A stretch of 64,000 nt of DNA from Burkholderiaceae bacterium (GTDB lineage Bacteria > Pseudomonadota > Gammaproteobacteria > Burkholderiales > Burkholderiaceae_C), in the NCBI GenBank assembly GCA_919902775.1, contig CAKKRJ010000008.1, positions 83,810-147,809 on the forward strand, read 5' to 3'. The notes beneath the pieces are model-generated. The model had not been told where the DNA came from, did no database searches, and saw nothing but the letters and a program-made list of their open reading frames with translations. Shown piece by piece: positions 50,294 through 60,731 of this stretch; position 1 is the first letter of the stretch; each line of letters begins with the position of its first letter. A program made the translations under genes and the position numbers.

Positions 50294-50463
50294 CAACTGA
50301 AGGTTGAAGTGCTCGGTTGTTGATAAAAACGCTTTCGCAAAATTTGAAAAAATGATGCTGAAAGCGGGTTGGTTTCGGTAAAGATTCCTTGCCTTTTGTG
50401 CAGGGCCACAAATTTCACCTGGTCTGAGAAGGTCTGGGTAACGATGAGTTTTAGGAGAAAACC

Positions 50464-50577
50464 ATGAGAGTTTCGGCTTCGGTGAAAAAAATTTGCCGCA
50501 ACTGCAAAATCATTCGCCGTAAAGGCGTTGTTCGTGTGATCTGTACAGATCCACGTCACAAGCAGCGTCAAGGCTGA
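50464..50577 (+). CDS. rpmJ: 50S ribosomal protein L36
   Basis: 37 residues, read directly from the sequence: starts [20 protein letters not shown] and ends DPRHKQRQG. The zinc ligands C11, C14, C27 and H32 are all present, so this is the zinc-binding (C+) form. TTAGGAG precedes the ATG. Confidence 0.96.
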   Translation: MRVSASVKKICRNCKIIRRKGVVRVICTDPRHKQRQG

Positions 50578-50601
50578 TTGAATTAGTTTTAGAGGACGAA
50601 A

Positions 50602-50967
50602 ATGGCACGTATCGCTGGCATCAACATTCCGCCGCACAAACATGCTGAAATTGGCTTGACTGCCATTTTCGGTATTGGTCGCACCCGCGCTCGACAAATT
50701 TGCGAAGCTTCTGGCATCGCTTATTCCAAAAAGATCAAAGATCTTACGGACGCTGATCTCGAAAAAATCCGCGATCAGATCGCTGTGTTCACCATCGAAG
50801 GTGATCTGCGCCGCGAAACCACCATGAACATCAAGCGTTTGATGGACATTGGTTGCTACCGTGGTTTCCGTCACCGTCGTGGCTTGCCTATGCGCGGTCA
50901 GCGTACACGCACCAATGCACGCACTCGCAAGGGTCCGCGCAAAGGCGCAGCGGCCCTGAAGAAATAA
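50602..50967 (+). CDS. rpsM: 30S ribosomal protein S13
   Basis: 121 residues. [20 protein letters not shown] opens it and [20 protein letters not shown] is the conserved C-terminal signature. It contacts P-site tRNA and the 50S subunit. First gene of the alpha-operon block after rpmJ. Confidence 0.98.
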   Translation: MARIAGINIPPHKHAEIGLTAIFGIGRTRARQICEASGIAYSKKIKDLTDADLEKIRDQIAVFTIEGDLRRETTMNIKRLMDIGCYRGFRHRRGLPMRGQRTRTNARTRKGPRKGAAALKK

Positions 50968-50986
50968 GCAAGATTGAGAGACCACC

Positions 50987-51391
50987 ATGGCTAAAGCACA
51001 ATCCAACAGCGCAGCACAACGTGTGCGCAAAAAAGTCCGCAAGAACATTGCTGACGGCATTGCACACGTTCACGCGTCGTTCAATAACACCATCATCACC
51101 ATCACCGACCGCCAGGGCAACGCCTTGTCGTGGGCTTCTTCGGGTGGACAAGGCTTCAAGGGTTCGCGTAAATCGACACCTTTTGCAGCTCAAGTCGCTT
51201 CTGAAGTGGCGGGTCGTGCTGCACAAGAACAAGGCATCAAGAACCTGGACGTCGAAATCAAGGGCCCAGGTCCTGGTCGCGAATCGTCGGTTCGTGCCCT
51301 GGGTGCACTGGGTATCCGTATCACTTCGATTGCCGATGTGACACCGGTTCCGCACAACGGCTGCCGCCCTCAAAAGCGCCGTCGTATCTAA
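50987..51391 (+). CDS. rpsK: 30S ribosomal protein S11
   Basis: 134 residues. [20 protein letters not shown] and [17 protein letters not shown] are diagnostic. It lies in the platform of the small subunit, near the E site. Confidence 0.98.
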   Translation: MAKAQSNSAAQRVRKKVRKNIADGIAHVHASFNNTIITITDRQGNALSWASSGGQGFKGSRKSTPFAAQVASEVAGRAAQEQGIKNLDVEIKGPGPGRESSVRALGALGIRITSIADVTPVPHNGCRPQKRRRI

Positions 51392-51476
51392 TTTCAAACC
51401 AAGCCCACCGCCAGGCCATGCTTGCATCGCCTGGCTCCCGCATTTCTGATGCGGTAGTTGCATAAAGGAAAATCAA

Positions 51477-52100
51477 GTGGCACGCTACCTCGGCCCCAAG
51501 GCCAAACTCTCACGCCGTGAAGGCACTGACTTGTTCCTGAAGAGCGCACGTCGTTCGATCGCAGACAAGTCCAAATTCGACTCCAAGCCAGGTCAACATG
51601 GCCGCACTTCGGGTCAGCGCACTTCGGACTACGGTCTGCAATTGCGTGAAAAGCAAAAAGTCAAACGCATGTACGGTGTGCTGGAGAAGCAGTTCCGTCG
51701 TTACTTTGCTGAAGCTGATCGTCGCAAAGGCAACACAGGTTCCAACTTGTTGGGTCTGTTGGAATGCCGCCTGGACAACGTGGTTTACCGCATGGGTTTC
51801 GGCTCCACACGCGCTGAAGCACGTCAGATGGTTTCGCACAAAGCCATCACCGTGAACGGCCAATCCGTGAACATCCCTTCGTACCTGGTCAAGGCCGGTG
51901 ACGTGATCGCTGTTCGTGAAAAGTCCAAAAAGCAAAACCGTGTGGTTGAAGCTTTGCAATTGGCTCTGCAAGTGGGCATGCCTGCTTGGGTGGAAGTCAA
52001 CGCCGACAAGGCAGAAGGCACCTTCAAGAAGGTCCCTGATCGCGATGAATTCGCTGCAGACATCAACGAATCGCTGATCGTCGAACTGTATTCACGTTAA
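51477..52100 (+). CDS. rpsD: 30S ribosomal protein S4
   Basis: 207 residues from GTG at 51477 ([20 protein letters not shown]), with AAGGAAA upstream. The S4 RNA-binding domain covers [20 protein letters not shown] to about residue 160. Primary 16S rRNA binder; in other bacteria S4 represses translation of the alpha operon. Confidence 0.98.
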   Translation: MARYLGPKAKLSRREGTDLFLKSARRSIADKSKFDSKPGQHGRTSGQRTSDYGLQLREKQKVKRMYGVLEKQFRRYFAEADRRKGNTGSNLLGLLECRLDNVVYRMGFGSTRAEARQMVSHKAITVNGQSVNIPSYLVKAGDVIAVREKSKKQNRVVEALQLALQVGMPAWVEVNADKAEGTFKKVPDRDEFAADINESLIVELYSR

Positions 52101-52200
52101 TTCGTTGTTTCAATCGTTCCCGGCGCACAAGGCATTGTGGGCTGGGCGCTTCATCAGCCTTACCGGTGTAACGAACCGGGGGTATTGAGAGGAAGTCTGA

Positions 52201-53193
52201 ATGCAAACCAATCTGTTGAAACCCAAAGCCATCCAAGTCGAGCAATTGGCTGCCAACCGTGCGAAAGTGACGTTGGAGCCCTTCGAGCGTGGCTACGGTC
52301 ACACACTCGGCAACGCATTGCGCCGTGTTTTGTTGTCTTCCATGGTCGGCTACTCTGCCACTGAAGTCACGATCGCTGGTGTTGTGCATGAGTACTCTTC
52401 CATTGACGGTGTTCAGGAAGATGTGGTCAACATCTTGTTGAACCTCAAAGGTGTGGTTTTTAAACTGCACAACCGTGATGAAGTGACCCTGAGTCTGCGC
52501 AAAGACGGCGAAGGCGCCGTCACTGCAGCCGACATCCAGACACCTCACGACGTTGAAATCATCAACCCTGAGCACGTGATTGCCAACTTGTCGCATGGCG
52601 GCAAGCTGGACATGCAGATCAAGGTTGAAAAGGGCCGTGGCTATGTGCCAGGCAGCATGCGTCGTTTTGCTGACGAGCCAACCAAAGCCTTGGGCCGCAT
52701 TGTTCTCGACGCGTCTTTTTCTCCGGTCAAGCGCGTGAGCTACACCGTGGAAAGCGCCCGTGTTGAGCAGCGTACCGATCTGGACAAATTGGTCATCGAA
52801 ATTGAAACCAACGGTGCCATCACAGCAGAAGACGCTGTGCGCTCTTCGGCCAAGATCTTGGTTGAACAGTTGGCCGTGTTTGCGCAACTCGAAGGCAGCG
52901 AATTGTCTGCTTTCAATGAGCCTGCGCAGCGTGGCGGTGCTGGCAGCTTCGATCCGATTTTGTTGCGCCCTGTGGATGAACTTGAACTCACCGTTCGTTC
53001 AGCCAACTGCCTCAAAGCAGAAAACATTTACTACATCGGCGATCTGATTCAGCGCACCGAGAATGAATTGCTCAAGACCCCGAATTTGGGTCGCAAGTCA
53101 CTCAACGAAATCAAGGAAGTTTTGGCTTCCCGCGGTTTGACTCTGGGCATGAAGCTCGAAGCCTGGCCACCTGCTGGTTTGGAAAAGCGATAA
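52201..53193 (+). CDS. rpoA: DNA-directed RNA polymerase subunit alpha
   Basis: 330 residues. The N-terminal assembly domain ([20 protein letters not shown]) is joined by a linker to the C-terminal domain that contacts UP elements and activators ([40 protein letters not shown]). The 100-base gap to rpsD contains GAGAGGAAG just before the ATG. Confidence 0.98.
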   Translation: MQTNLLKPKAIQVEQLAANRAKVTLEPFERGYGHTLGNALRRVLLSSMVGYSATEVTIAGVVHEYSSIDGVQEDVVNILLNLKGVVFKLHNRDEVTLSLRKDGEGAVTAADIQTPHDVEIINPEHVIANLSHGGKLDMQIKVEKGRGYVPGSMRRFADEPTKALGRIVLDASFSPVKRVSYTVESARVEQRTDLDKLVIEIETNGAITAEDAVRSSAKILVEQLAVFAQLEGSELSAFNEPAQRGGAGSFDPILLRPVDELELTVRSANCLKAENIYYIGDLIQRTENELLKTPNLGRKSLNEIKEVLASRGLTLGMKLEAWPPAGLEKR

Positions 53194-53274
53194 TACGAAG
53201 TTCCCGGAAAATTCCGGGGTGTGCACGGACAGTACCTGATACGGCTGTCTGTTTAATAAAGAAAGGAAAGCACC

Positions 53275-53661
53275 ATGCGTCACGGACACGGTCTCCGTAA
53301 ATTGAACCGCACCAGCGAGCACCGCCTCGCTATGTTGCGCAACATGATGAACTCGCTCATTGAGCACGAAGTCATCAAAACAACTCTGCCTAAAGCCAAA
53401 GAGCTGCGTCGCGTCATTGAGCCGATGATCACTTTGGCCAAAGAAGACAGCTTGTCCAACAAGCGCTTGGCATTCAACCGCCTGCGTGACCGCGACAGCG
53501 TCGTCAAATTGTTCGCCGATCTGGGCCCTCGTTTTGCCAAGCGTCCTGGTGGTTACACACGTATCCTGAAAATGGGTTACCGCGTGGGTGACAATGCACC
53601 TATGGCCTTGGTTGAATTGGTCGATCGTGCTGAATCTTCTGCAGAACAAGCCGCAGAGTAA
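53275..53661 (+). CDS. rplQ: 50S ribosomal protein L17
   Basis: 128 residues. [20 protein letters not shown] is the conserved start; the short form without long C-terminal extension, as in proteobacteria. AAAGGAAAG precedes the ATG. Last gene of the ribosomal cluster. Confidence 0.98.
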   Translation: MRHGHGLRKLNRTSEHRLAMLRNMMNSLIEHEVIKTTLPKAKELRRVIEPMITLAKEDSLSNKRLAFNRLRDRDSVVKLFADLGPRFAKRPGGYTRILKMGYRVGDNAPMALVELVDRAESSAEQAAE

Positions 53662-53663
53662 GG

Positions 53664-53669
53664 TATAAT
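53664..53669 (+). promoter_or_regulatory. -10 element of the initiator tRNA promoter
   Basis: A perfect TATAAT starts 2 bases after the rplQ stop and 11 bases before the tRNA. I see no good -35 at the normal distance, so the tRNA may also be processed from the rplQ transcript. Confidence 0.5.
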
Positions 53670-53679
53670 TCAGGAATAC

Positions 53680-53756
<77 letters not shown>

Positions 53757-53778
53757 AATGTCAATTTCGATTGAACAT

Positions 53779-53808
53779 CAAAAAAGCCCTCTTTTGAGGG
53801 CTTTTTTG
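53779..53808. terminator. Bidirectional Rho-independent terminator
   Basis: AAAAAAGCCCTC, loop TTTT, GAGGGCTTTTTT: strong stem with A run on one side and T run on the other. It serves the initiator tRNA and the convergent cinA transcript. Confidence 0.93.
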
Positions 53809-53841
53809 TTTCTGGCGTTTCAATCCTCAATCCAAAGTGGT

Positions 53842-54321
53842 TTAAGCAGGAAGACGGTCCAGCATGCCTTGCAAGGCATGCCGGGTGGTGGCTTGCCTGA
53901 TCTGATTTCGGTCGCCTTCAAAATGTTGAATTTCGGTCTTGACCGTGCCATCCATGCACCAAGCCAGCCAGACCGTGCCGACAGGTTTGTCCGGGCTTCC
54001 TCCGCTGGGGCCGGCAACGCCTGTGACCGCGACCGAGGCTTGCGCTTGTGACCTGTCAATCGCACCCAGGGCCATGGCCCGAACGACCGGCTCGCTGACG
54101 GCGCCGTGCATTGCGATCAATTCGCTGGGAACCCCGAGCATTTGTGTCTTGGCGCTGTTGGAGTAGGTGACAAATCCACGCTCAAACCAGGCACTGGAGC
54201 CTGCCAAGTCTGTGCAGCTGGCCGCAATCATGCCCCCCGTGCAACTTTCCGCGGTGGCCATCAGCCATTTCAGTCGGGTTAAGCGCTCCGCCAGCAGCTT
54301 GGGCAAATGCAAATCAGGCAT
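53842..54321 (-). CDS. cinA: CinA C-terminal domain protein (nicotinamide-nucleotide amidase)
   Basis: 159 residues equal to the stand-alone PncC domain: LKWLMATAESCTGGMIAASC with the catalytic Ser, then VTGVAGPSGGSPDKPVGTVW. It deamidates nicotinamide mononucleotide in the pyridine nucleotide cycle. The N-terminal CinA domain is absent, which is normal for the short form. The ATG at 54321 overlaps the pgpA stop (TGATG). Confidence 0.92.
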   Translation of the reverse strand: MPDLHLPKLLAERLTRLKWLMATAESCTGGMIAASCTDLAGSSAWFERGFVTYSNSAKTQMLGVPSELIAMHGAVSEPVVRAMALGAIDRSQAQASVAVTGVAGPSGGSPDKPVGTVWLAWCMDGTVKTEIQHFEGDRNQIRQATTRHALQGMLDRLPA

Positions 54322-54851
54322 CAAAACCACCTCCACAAAGCGATCACCAGCAAGGTACAAAAAGCAGCCACCAGATCGTCCCAAATGATGCCCCAGCCGC
54401 CGCGCCAACCAAAACCCTTGAACAACTGATCGGCCCAGGCGACGGGGCCAGGTTTGACTGCATCAAAAAAGCGGAACAGGACAAATGCACTCAGCTGGCC
54501 CCAAAAGTTGGTGGGCATGACCAAATAAAAAATCAGCCACATGGCGATGACTTCGTCCCAAACGATGGCGCCGGGATCGCTGACGCCCATATGGCGCGCT
54601 GTGACCGTGCAGGCCCACCAACCGACCACCAAGGCGGTAGCGATCAAAAGGGCTTGGGCGGGCAAAGCGAGGTAGTTTTGAATCACAAGCCAAGACAACC
54701 AGCCCCAGAGGCTACCTACCGTGCCTGGCGCTTTGGGGGCCAGACCCGAGCCCAAGCCCAAAGCGATGGCATGTGCTGGGTGCGCCAGCATGAAGGCCGC
54801 TGAAGGCTGGAGGGTGCGGTGGAGGGGGGCTGACTCGGAAAAGTGGGGCAT
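54321..54851 (-). CDS. pgpA: Phosphatidylglycerophosphatase A
   Basis: 176-residue inner-membrane enzyme that removes the phosphate from phosphatidylglycerol phosphate. GLGSGLAPKAPGTVGSLWGW and the metal-binding DPGAIVWDEVIAMWL are the family signatures. It lies between thiL and cinA; the thiL-pgpA-cinA order is common in proteobacteria. Confidence 0.94.
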   Translation of the reverse strand: MPHFSESAPLHRTLQPSAAFMLAHPAHAIALGLGSGLAPKAPGTVGSLWGWLSWLVIQNYLALPAQALLIATALVVGWWACTVTARHMGVSDPGAIVWDEVIAMWLIFYLVMPTNFWGQLSAFVLFRFFDAVKPGPVAWADQLFKGFGWRGGWGIIWDDLVAAFCTLLVIALWRWF

Positions 54852-54853
54852 GG

Positions 54854-55813
54854 TCAGGCAAAGTGATCAAAAGAGCGGAACTGTGTGCGGACCACTTGAC
54901 CCGTTGTATCGCGCAAGATCAGTGCAGGGTTTTCCGTGATGCGGCCGATGCGTGTGATGCGCGTGCCAGATGCCTGGGCTGCAGTGTGAACGCGTGCCGA
55001 TGCAGATGGCGGTGCACAGAAAACCAGTTCGTAATCGTCCCCGCCCGACAGCACGCAGGTCATGGCCAGGTCAGGGGGACAAGACCACAGGGAAGCGGTT
55101 TCCATCAAGGAGGATGTGGCCGCCAGTTCAATTTCGGCGCCCACATGGCTGGCTTTGAGGATGTGCCCGAGGTCACCGAGCAAGCCATCGCTGATGTCGG
55201 CCATGGCGTGGGCGGTGCCGCGAAGGGCTTGACCCAACGCCACACGGGGCGAGGGGGTTTCCATGCGCATCCGGGCAGCGTTGAATACGCTCTGGGGCAG
55301 GCTGACCAAGCCACGAAAAGCCTCCAGGGCCAGGCGCGCATCGCCCAAATGACCGCTCACATACAAGTCGTCGCCCGCTTGTGCGCCGCTGCGCAAAATG
55401 GCTTGCCCTTGCGGGACGTCCCCTATCACGGTGATGGCAATGTTCAAAGGGCCTTGGGTGGTGTCTCCGCCAATCAACTCACACCCGTGGGCATCCGCCA
55501 ATTGAAACAGGCCTTGCGAAAAACCGGACAGCCAGTGTTCGTCCGCTTGGGGCAGTGACAAAGACAGTAAAAAAGCCTGGGGCGTTGCCCCGCAGGCGGC
55601 CAGATCGCTCAAATTCACGGCCAGGGCTTTATGGCCCAGCCGGGATGGCTCTACGGTGGATAAAAAATGCCGTCCTTCAACCAGCATGTCGGCAGACAAA
55701 GCCAACTGATGTCCCGCACGGGGCGACCAGACAGCGCAGTCGTCACCCATGCCGACATCCGCCTTTTGTGGCGGGCGTTTAAAAAAACGTTCAATCAGGT
55801 CAAATTCACCCAT
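54854..55813 (-). CDS. thiL: Thiamine-monophosphate kinase
   Basis: 319 residues. ThiL phosphorylates thiamine monophosphate to the active diphosphate. It starts MGEFDLIERFF; GMGDDCAVW and LALSADMLVEGRHF are the ATP/Mg sites, with GGDDYELVFCAP near the C-terminus. The ATG at 55813 begins the conserved sequence. It lies 2 bases before pgpA. Confidence 0.95.
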   Translation of the reverse strand: MGEFDLIERFFKRPPQKADVGMGDDCAVWSPRAGHQLALSADMLVEGRHFLSTVEPSRLGHKALAVNLSDLAACGATPQAFLLSLSLPQADEHWLSGFSQGLFQLADAHGCELIGGDTTQGPLNIAITVIGDVPQGQAILRSGAQAGDDLYVSGHLGDARLALEAFRGLVSLPQSVFNAARMRMETPSPRVALGQALRGTAHAMADISDGLLGDLGHILKASHVGAEIELAATSSLMETASLWSCPPDLAMTCVLSGGDDYELVFCAPPSASARVHTAAQASGTRITRIGRITENPALILRDTTGQVVRTQFRSFDHFA

Positions 55814-55858
55814 GGCCGTGAGCTTAACCGCAAGGCAGGCATGGCCTGCCATTGGTCG

Positions 55859-56251
55859 TCAATGAAGTGTTCGTCCGGTCAGGCCTGTACCTGAAGATTC
55901 GAGTAAAAAAGTAGCGATGGGCACGTCAAACCGATGGCCGTCCTCGGCGACAAAAAAGAAACTGCCGTGCATGGTGCCGCTGGACGCATGCAAGCGACAG
56001 CCGCTGCTGTATTGAAAAGATTCCCCGGGGCGCAGCAAGGGTTGTTGACCCACCACACCCAGGCCCCGGACCTCTTCGGTGTGCCCGGTTTCATCTTGAA
56101 TGAGCCAATGCCTTGAAATCAATTGGGCGGCGACCGTGCCCGTATTGGTCACCGTGATGGTGTACGCGAAAGCGAAGACCTTCTGAAGCGGCTGGCTTTG
56201 GTCTGCCAAGTATTGCGGCAGCACATCAATTTGGATGGTGTAAGAGGACAT
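55859..56251 (-). CDS. apaG: ApaG protein
   Basis: 130 residues of the ApaG (DUF525) fibronectin-like fold: [40 protein letters not shown] and a [15 protein letters not shown] ending. Historically tied to Co/Mg phenotypes; molecular function unsettled. Divergent from rpe with only 29 bases between start codons. Confidence 0.93.
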   Translation of the reverse strand: MSSYTIQIDVLPQYLADQSQPLQKVFAFAYTITVTNTGTVAAQLISRHWLIQDETGHTEEVRGLGVVGQQPLLRPGESFQYSSGCRLHASSGTMHGSFFFVAEDGHRFDVPIATFLLESSGTGLTGRTLH

Positions 56252-56280
56252 TCGCGCATGTTAACTGCGACAATTCAGAC

Positions 56281-56961
56281 ATGACAACGACCTATCGAAT
56301 TGCCCCTTCTATCCTCTCTGCTGACTTCGCGCGCTTGGGCGAAGAAGTCAAAAACGTCATCGATGCAGGTGCCGACTGGATCCATTTTGATGTGATGGAC
56401 AACCATTACGTGCCCAACCTCACGTTTGGCCCAATGATTTGCCAAGCCCTCAAGCCGCACGCCAAGACGGCCGCGGGTGTGGTGGTCCCGATCGATGTGC
56501 ATTTGATGATTTCGCCGGTGGATGCGCTGGCGGCTTCGTTTGCACAAGCGGGGGCCGACCTGATCAGCTTTCATCCCGATGCCAGCGGGCATGTGCACCG
56601 CAGCATCCAGGCAATCAAAAGCCAAGGCGTGAAGGCCGGCTTGGCATTCAATCCCGCTGAACCGCTTGATGTGCTGGAGTGGACCATTGACGAGATCGAT
56701 TTGATCCTCATCATGAGCGTCAACCCTGGCTTTGGCGGTCAAAGCTTCATCGACTCGGCCTTGCGCAAGATCGAGCAAGCCCGTCGACTCATCGAAGCGA
56801 GTGGTCGCGACATCCGCCTGGAAGTGGACGGAGGCATCAAGACCGACAACATCCGCCGTGTGGCCGATGCGGGGGCGGATACGTTTGTGGCGGGCAGTGC
56901 CATTTTTGGCCAATCTCACTACAAAGGTGTGATCGATCAGATGCGCGTGGCTTTGGGCTGA
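56281..56961 (+). CDS. rpe: Ribulose-phosphate 3-epimerase
   Basis: 226-residue TIM-barrel enzyme interconverting ribulose- and xylulose-5-phosphate. [39 protein letters not shown] and [20 protein letters not shown] contain the metal ligands and phosphate site. Two bases before gph, with which it is commonly linked. Confidence 0.96.
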   Translation: MTTTYRIAPSILSADFARLGEEVKNVIDAGADWIHFDVMDNHYVPNLTFGPMICQALKPHAKTAAGVVVPIDVHLMISPVDALAASFAQAGADLISFHPDASGHVHRSIQAIKSQGVKAGLAFNPAEPLDVLEWTIDEIDLILIMSVNPGFGGQSFIDSALRKIEQARRLIEASGRDIRLEVDGGIKTDNIRRVADAGADTFVAGSAIFGQSHYKGVIDQMRVALG

Positions 56962-56963
56962 GC

Positions 56964-57716
56964 ATGGTGGCCTTCGCTCACGCGTTGCCTCGGATCGACG
57001 CGGTCATTTTTGACCTGGACGGCACCTTGGTGCACACCCTGGGTGATTTTCAGGTGGCCCTGCACCGCACCATGGCCGATCTGGACTTACCGTCGATCTC
57101 CGATGCCTTGGTCGAGCAGACCATCGGCAAAGGTTCAGAGCATCTGATTCGCACCCTGCTGGCCTACCAGATCGCGCGGCCCGAGGTGAAGGGGCTGGGG
57201 CAAACGGGTTCTGCGCTGTCTGTTGAGGCCTTGTTTGAGCGTGCCTGGCTGCGTTACCAGCACCATTACCATCAGATCAATGGGCAGTTCTCCGATGTTT
57301 ACCCCGGAGTGCTGACGGCTTTGCAGGCATTGGCCGAGCAAGGCCTGCCCATGGCGTGCTTGACCAACAAGCCGTTGTCGTTTGCATTGGCGCTGTTGAA
57401 GGAAAAGACACAGGACCATTTCTTTGGCCACGTTTTTGGCGGTGACAGTTTTGAGCGTAAAAAGCCAGATCCTTTGCCGATTCTCAAAACCTGCGAAGCG
57501 CTGGGCGTGCCTGTGACCCGCACCTTGATGGTGGGTGATTCGCGCAACGATGCGCAGGCGGCCCATGCCGCGGGCTGCCCTGTGGTGCTGGTGACGTATG
57601 GCTACAACCATGGGCAACGTGTGCAAGACACGCCTGCTGCCGCCTGGCTGGATTCACTGGCCCACTTGCCCGATGGTTTGAATGCACCGGTTTCATCGGC
57701 GATGCGGGTGGTTTAA
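56964..57716 (+). CDS. gph: Phosphoglycolate phosphatase
   Basis: 250-residue HAD hydrolase. The nucleophile motif is D17-L-D19-G-T (VIFDLDGTLVHT); later motifs are CLTNKP and MVGDSRNDAQAAHAAGCP. It recycles 2-phosphoglycolate. Position after rpe and before trpE is typical of betaproteobacteria. The stop codon overlaps the -35 of the probable trp promoter. Confidence 0.95.
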   Translation: MVAFAHALPRIDAVIFDLDGTLVHTLGDFQVALHRTMADLDLPSISDALVEQTIGKGSEHLIRTLLAYQIARPEVKGLGQTGSALSVEALFERAWLRYQHHYHQINGQFSDVYPGVLTALQALAEQGLPMACLTNKPLSFALALLKEKTQDHFFGHVFGGDSFERKKPDPLPILKTCEALGVPVTRTLMVGDSRNDAQAAHAAGCPVVLVTYGYNHGQRVQDTPAAAWLDSLAHLPDGLNAPVSSAMRVV

Positions 57717-57742
57717 AAGCGCACCGTCGGCTTTGCTACACT
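57713..57742 (+). promoter_or_regulatory. Candidate trp operon promoter
   Basis: TTAAAA (57713-57718), 18-base spacer, TACACT (57737-57742). The predicted start near 57749 is only a few bases before the leader-peptide ATG at 57752, so the leader would be nearly leaderless. Confidence 0.45.
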
Positions 57743-57751
57743 TGCTTGACC

Positions 57752-57847
57752 ATGTTCATCATCCACAGTCACTCCTGCGCAGCCTGTCTGCCGAGCCATT
57801 CCCCAGCGGAAGGCCGGGGAGCCTGGCCCTGGCGTCAGCCAGCCTGA
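57752..57847 (+). CDS. trpL: Probable trp leader peptide
   Basis: 31-codon open frame in the 240-base gap before trpE. It starts MFIIHSHSCAACLP and ends with AWPWRQPA, so two Trp codons (57824-57826 and 57830-57832) stand seven codons or fewer from the stop. A hairpin GTCAG-CCAGC-CTGAC spans 57834-57848 over the stop, and CCAGCC (57839-57844) can instead pair with GGCTGG (57889-57894). That is the layout of a ribosome-stalling attenuator. No T-run terminator follows; a second small stem ACCTC/GAGGT (57916-57929) lies just before the trpE ribosome site, so control may act on translation. Confidence 0.55.
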   Translation: MFIIHSHSCAACLPSHSPAEGRGAWPWRQPA

Positions 57848-57956
57848 CACCATCGAATTGCGGCCTTGCCCGCCCCGCGCCCTGCATTGGCTGGGCATCT
57901 GGATGAATGAAAAGCACCTCGCCCGAGGTCGCTGAGCGCTTTGGAGGCTCTAGCCT

Positions 57957-59456
57957 GTGATCACCGAACTTGAATTCAAAAGCCTGGCCAGCCAAGGCTA
58001 CAACCGCATTCCCCTCATGCTGGAGGCCTTTGCGGACCTGGAAACGCCCTTGTCGCTTTACCTCAAGCTGGCGCATACCAAAGACGACGGCAAATACAGT
58101 TTTTTGCTGGAGTCGGTCGTGGGGGGCGAGCGTTTTGGCCGCTACAGCTTCATTGGCCTGCCGGCCCGAACCTTGGTGCGCGCCAGCGGATTTGGTGCCG
58201 AAGCCCAGACCGAAGTGGTGCGCGATGGTGTGGTGATTGAAACTGCTGCGGGCAATCCCCTGGACTTCATTGAGCAGTACCAAAAGCGGTTCAAAGTTGC
58301 GCTGCGGCCAGGCTTGCCACGTTTTTGTGGGGGGCTGGCCGGTTACTTCGGTTACGACGCGGTGCGCTACATTGAGAAAAAACTCGAAAAGACCTGCCCA
58401 CCAGATACGTTGGGTACGCCCGACATCATGTTGTTGCAATGCGAAGAGCTGGCCGTGATCGACAACCTGTCGGGTAAGTTGTACCTGATCGTGTATGCCG
58501 ATCCGGCCACGCCTGAAGCCTATGTCGGGGCCAAAAAACGTTTGCGCAACTTGAAAGAGGCGCTCAAGTACTCCGTCAGCGCGCCGGTCGTCAAAGCCAG
58601 CCAATCGCATCCTGCCGAGCGAGACTTTGCCAAAGCCGATTACATCGTGGCCGTGGAAAAAGCCAAAGAGTTGATTGCCGGTGGTGATTTCATGCAGGTC
58701 CAAGTGGGCCAGCGGATCAAGAAGCGGTACACCGAGAGCCCGCTGTCGCTGTACCGTGCGCTGCGCTCACTCAACCCCAGTCCCTACATGTATCTCTACA
58801 ACTTCGGCGACTTCCATGTCGTCGGGGCCAGCCCTGAAATTCTGGTGCGGCAGGAACAGACCGAAGAAGGCGCCAAAGTCATCATCCGTCCCTTGGCGGG
58901 GACACGCCCCCGAGGTGCGACGCCAGAGAAAGACAAAGCGGCTGAACATGAGTTGATCAATGACCCCAAAGAACGGGCTGAGCATGTGATGCTGATCGAC
59001 CTGGCGCGCAACGACATTGGCCGCATTGCCAAGATTGGATCGGTCAAAGTGACGGAGGCGTTTGTGGTCGAGCGCTACAGCCATGTGATGCACATCGTGA
59101 GCAACGTCGAAGGCCTCCTGAACGAAGGCATGACCAACATGGACGTGCTCAAAGCCACCTTCCCGGCGGGCACCTTGACTGGCGCCCCCAAGGTGCATGC
59201 GATGGAGCTGATCGACCAGTTCGAGCCGGTCAAGCGCGGTATTTACGGCGGCGCATGCGGTTACATCAGTTATGCAGGTGACATGGACGTGGCCATTGCC
59301 ATCCGCACCGCCGTCATCAAGGACCAGACGCTGTATGTGCAGGCCGCAGCGGGTGTTGTGGCCGACTCCGTGCCCGAGATGGAGTGGCGCGAGACGGAGC
59401 ACAAGGCGCGGGCCTTGTTGCGGGCGAGCGAGTTGGTTGAAGAAGGCCTGGAGTAA
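57957..59456 (+). CDS. trpE: Anthranilate synthase component I
   Basis: 499 residues from GTG (57957), with GGAGG 9 bases upstream. Converts chorismate plus ammonia to anthranilate. [18 protein letters not shown] is the Trp feedback region; the chorismate-binding core includes [32 protein letters not shown] and [18 protein letters not shown]. It is followed by trpG after 5 bases. Confidence 0.97.
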   Translation: MITELEFKSLASQGYNRIPLMLEAFADLETPLSLYLKLAHTKDDGKYSFLLESVVGGERFGRYSFIGLPARTLVRASGFGAEAQTEVVRDGVVIETAAGNPLDFIEQYQKRFKVALRPGLPRFCGGLAGYFGYDAVRYIEKKLEKTCPPDTLGTPDIMLLQCEELAVIDNLSGKLYLIVYADPATPEAYVGAKKRLRNLKEALKYSVSAPVVKASQSHPAERDFAKADYIVAVEKAKELIAGGDFMQVQVGQRIKKRYTESPLSLYRALRSLNPSPYMYLYNFGDFHVVGASPEILVRQEQTEEGAKVIIRPLAGTRPRGATPEKDKAAEHELINDPKERAEHVMLIDLARNDIGRIAKIGSVKVTEAFVVERYSHVMHIVSNVEGLLNEGMTNMDVLKATFPAGTLTGAPKVHAMELIDQFEPVKRGIYGGACGYISYAGDMDVAIAIRTAVIKDQTLYVQAAAGVVADSVPEMEWRETEHKARALLRASELVEEGLE

Positions 59457-59461
59457 AGACC

Positions 59462-60040
59462 ATGAAAAAAATCAAACTCCTGATGGTCGACAACTACGAC
59501 TCGTTCACCTTCAACATCGTGCAGTATTTTGGCGAGTTGGGCGCGCAGGTCGAGGTGTTTCGCAACGATGAAATCACCCTGGAAGGCATTGCCGCGCGCC
59601 AACCTGATCGTCTCGTGATTTCGCCCGGCCCTTGTTCGCCTGCCGAGGCCGGTATTTCGGTGGCAGCGATTCAGCACTTCGCGGGCAAGCTGCCCATTCT
59701 GGGGGTGTGCTTGGGGCACCAAAGCATTGGGGCTGCCTTTGGTGGCCAGATTGTGCGGGCAAAAGAGCTGATGCACGGCAAAACCAGTGTGATCACGACC
59801 ACGCAAGAAGGCGTGTTTGCTGGCCTGCCCCAGCAGTTCACGGTCAACCGCTACCACTCGCTGGCGATTGAGCGGGCTTCTTGCCCTGCGTGCTTGAAAG
59901 TCACGGCCTGGACCGATGATGGCGAGATCATGGGCGTGCGCCATGCAGAGCTGGACATCGAAGGCGTGCAGTTTCACCCCGAATCCATCCTCACCGAGCA
60001 CGGCCATGCCATGCTGCAGAACTTTCTGGTCCGGCCATGA
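59462..60040 (+). CDS. trpG: Anthranilate synthase component II (glutamine amidotransferase)
   Basis: 192-residue class I amidotransferase supplying ammonia to TrpE. The nucleophile is C83 in [23 protein letters not shown] contains the catalytic His and Glu. Like PabA, it may also serve folate synthesis. Overlaps the lysE-type gene by 4 bases. Confidence 0.96.
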   Translation: MKKIKLLMVDNYDSFTFNIVQYFGELGAQVEVFRNDEITLEGIAARQPDRLVISPGPCSPAEAGISVAAIQHFAGKLPILGVCLGHQSIGAAFGGQIVRAKELMHGKTSVITTTQEGVFAGLPQQFTVNRYHSLAIERASCPACLKVTAWTDDGEIMGVRHAELDIEGVQFHPESILTEHGHAMLQNFLVRP

Positions 60041-60690
60041 TTGAGGTGGACCATCTGGGCTTGTTCATCGTGGCAGGCTTGGTGCTTAACCTCACGCCGG
60101 GCCCGGATGTGCTTTACATCGTGAGTCAAGCCTTGCGTGGCGGGGTGCTGCCCGGACTCGTGGCTGCCATGGGCATCACTGCCGGGTGCTTTGTGCATGT
60201 GGCGGCAGCGGCCCTGGGGGTGGGGGCTGTGTTGGCGACATCAGCCATGGCATTCAATGCGCTCAAGTGGGCTGGCGCGGCCTACCTCCTGTGGGTGGGG
60301 GCGCGCTTGTTGTGGCGTCGCGTGCCTGCTGACCAGAGCGCACCTTCGCTGGCGACCCCAGTCCGAACAGCGACGACATGGCAGTCGGTCTTCGTCAGGG
60401 GCTTTGTCACGAATGTGCTCAACCCCAAGGTGGCGCTTTTCTTTTTGGCGTTTGTGCCCCAGTTCATACCCGTTCAGGCCACTGACCCGACACTGACATT
60501 CGTCGTGCTCGGCGTGCTGTTCAACCTCAATGGCCTGCTCGTTGGTGCGGCATGGGCCTTGGCGGCCTCCTGGTTGGCTAGCAACGCACGTGTGGTGCAA
60601 CAAAGCATGCATTGGCTTGACCGCATGGCCGGTGTTTTGTTCGTGGGGTTTGGTCTCAAATTGGCCTTGACCGATGCGCCCGTTCGCTGA
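60037..60690 (+). CDS. LysE/RhtB family amino-acid exporter
   Basis: 217-residue membrane protein with six helices. The N-terminal [20 protein letters not shown] is the family signature, with [20 protein letters not shown] in the middle. It probably exports an amino acid or derivative; its place inside the trp operon suggests a link to tryptophan or its precursors, but LysE-type genes of mixed specificity are common here. It overlaps trpG. Confidence 0.88.
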   Translation: MIEVDHLGLFIVAGLVLNLTPGPDVLYIVSQALRGGVLPGLVAAMGITAGCFVHVAAAALGVGAVLATSAMAFNALKWAGAAYLLWVGARLLWRRVPADQSAPSLATPVRTATTWQSVFVRGFVTNVLNPKVALFFLAFVPQFIPVQATDPTLTFVVLGVLFNLNGLLVGAAWALAASWLASNARVVQQSMHWLDRMAGVLFVGFGLKLALTDAPVR

Positions 60691-60731
60691 CTGCCCCTAT
60701 TGAGATTGATTTTTTTGCAAGGAAAATGACC

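Noticed and set aside
50266..50463. A small infA gene between secY and rpmJ
   Set aside because: No frame of about 72 codons with IF1 features is present; the gap is only 198 bases.
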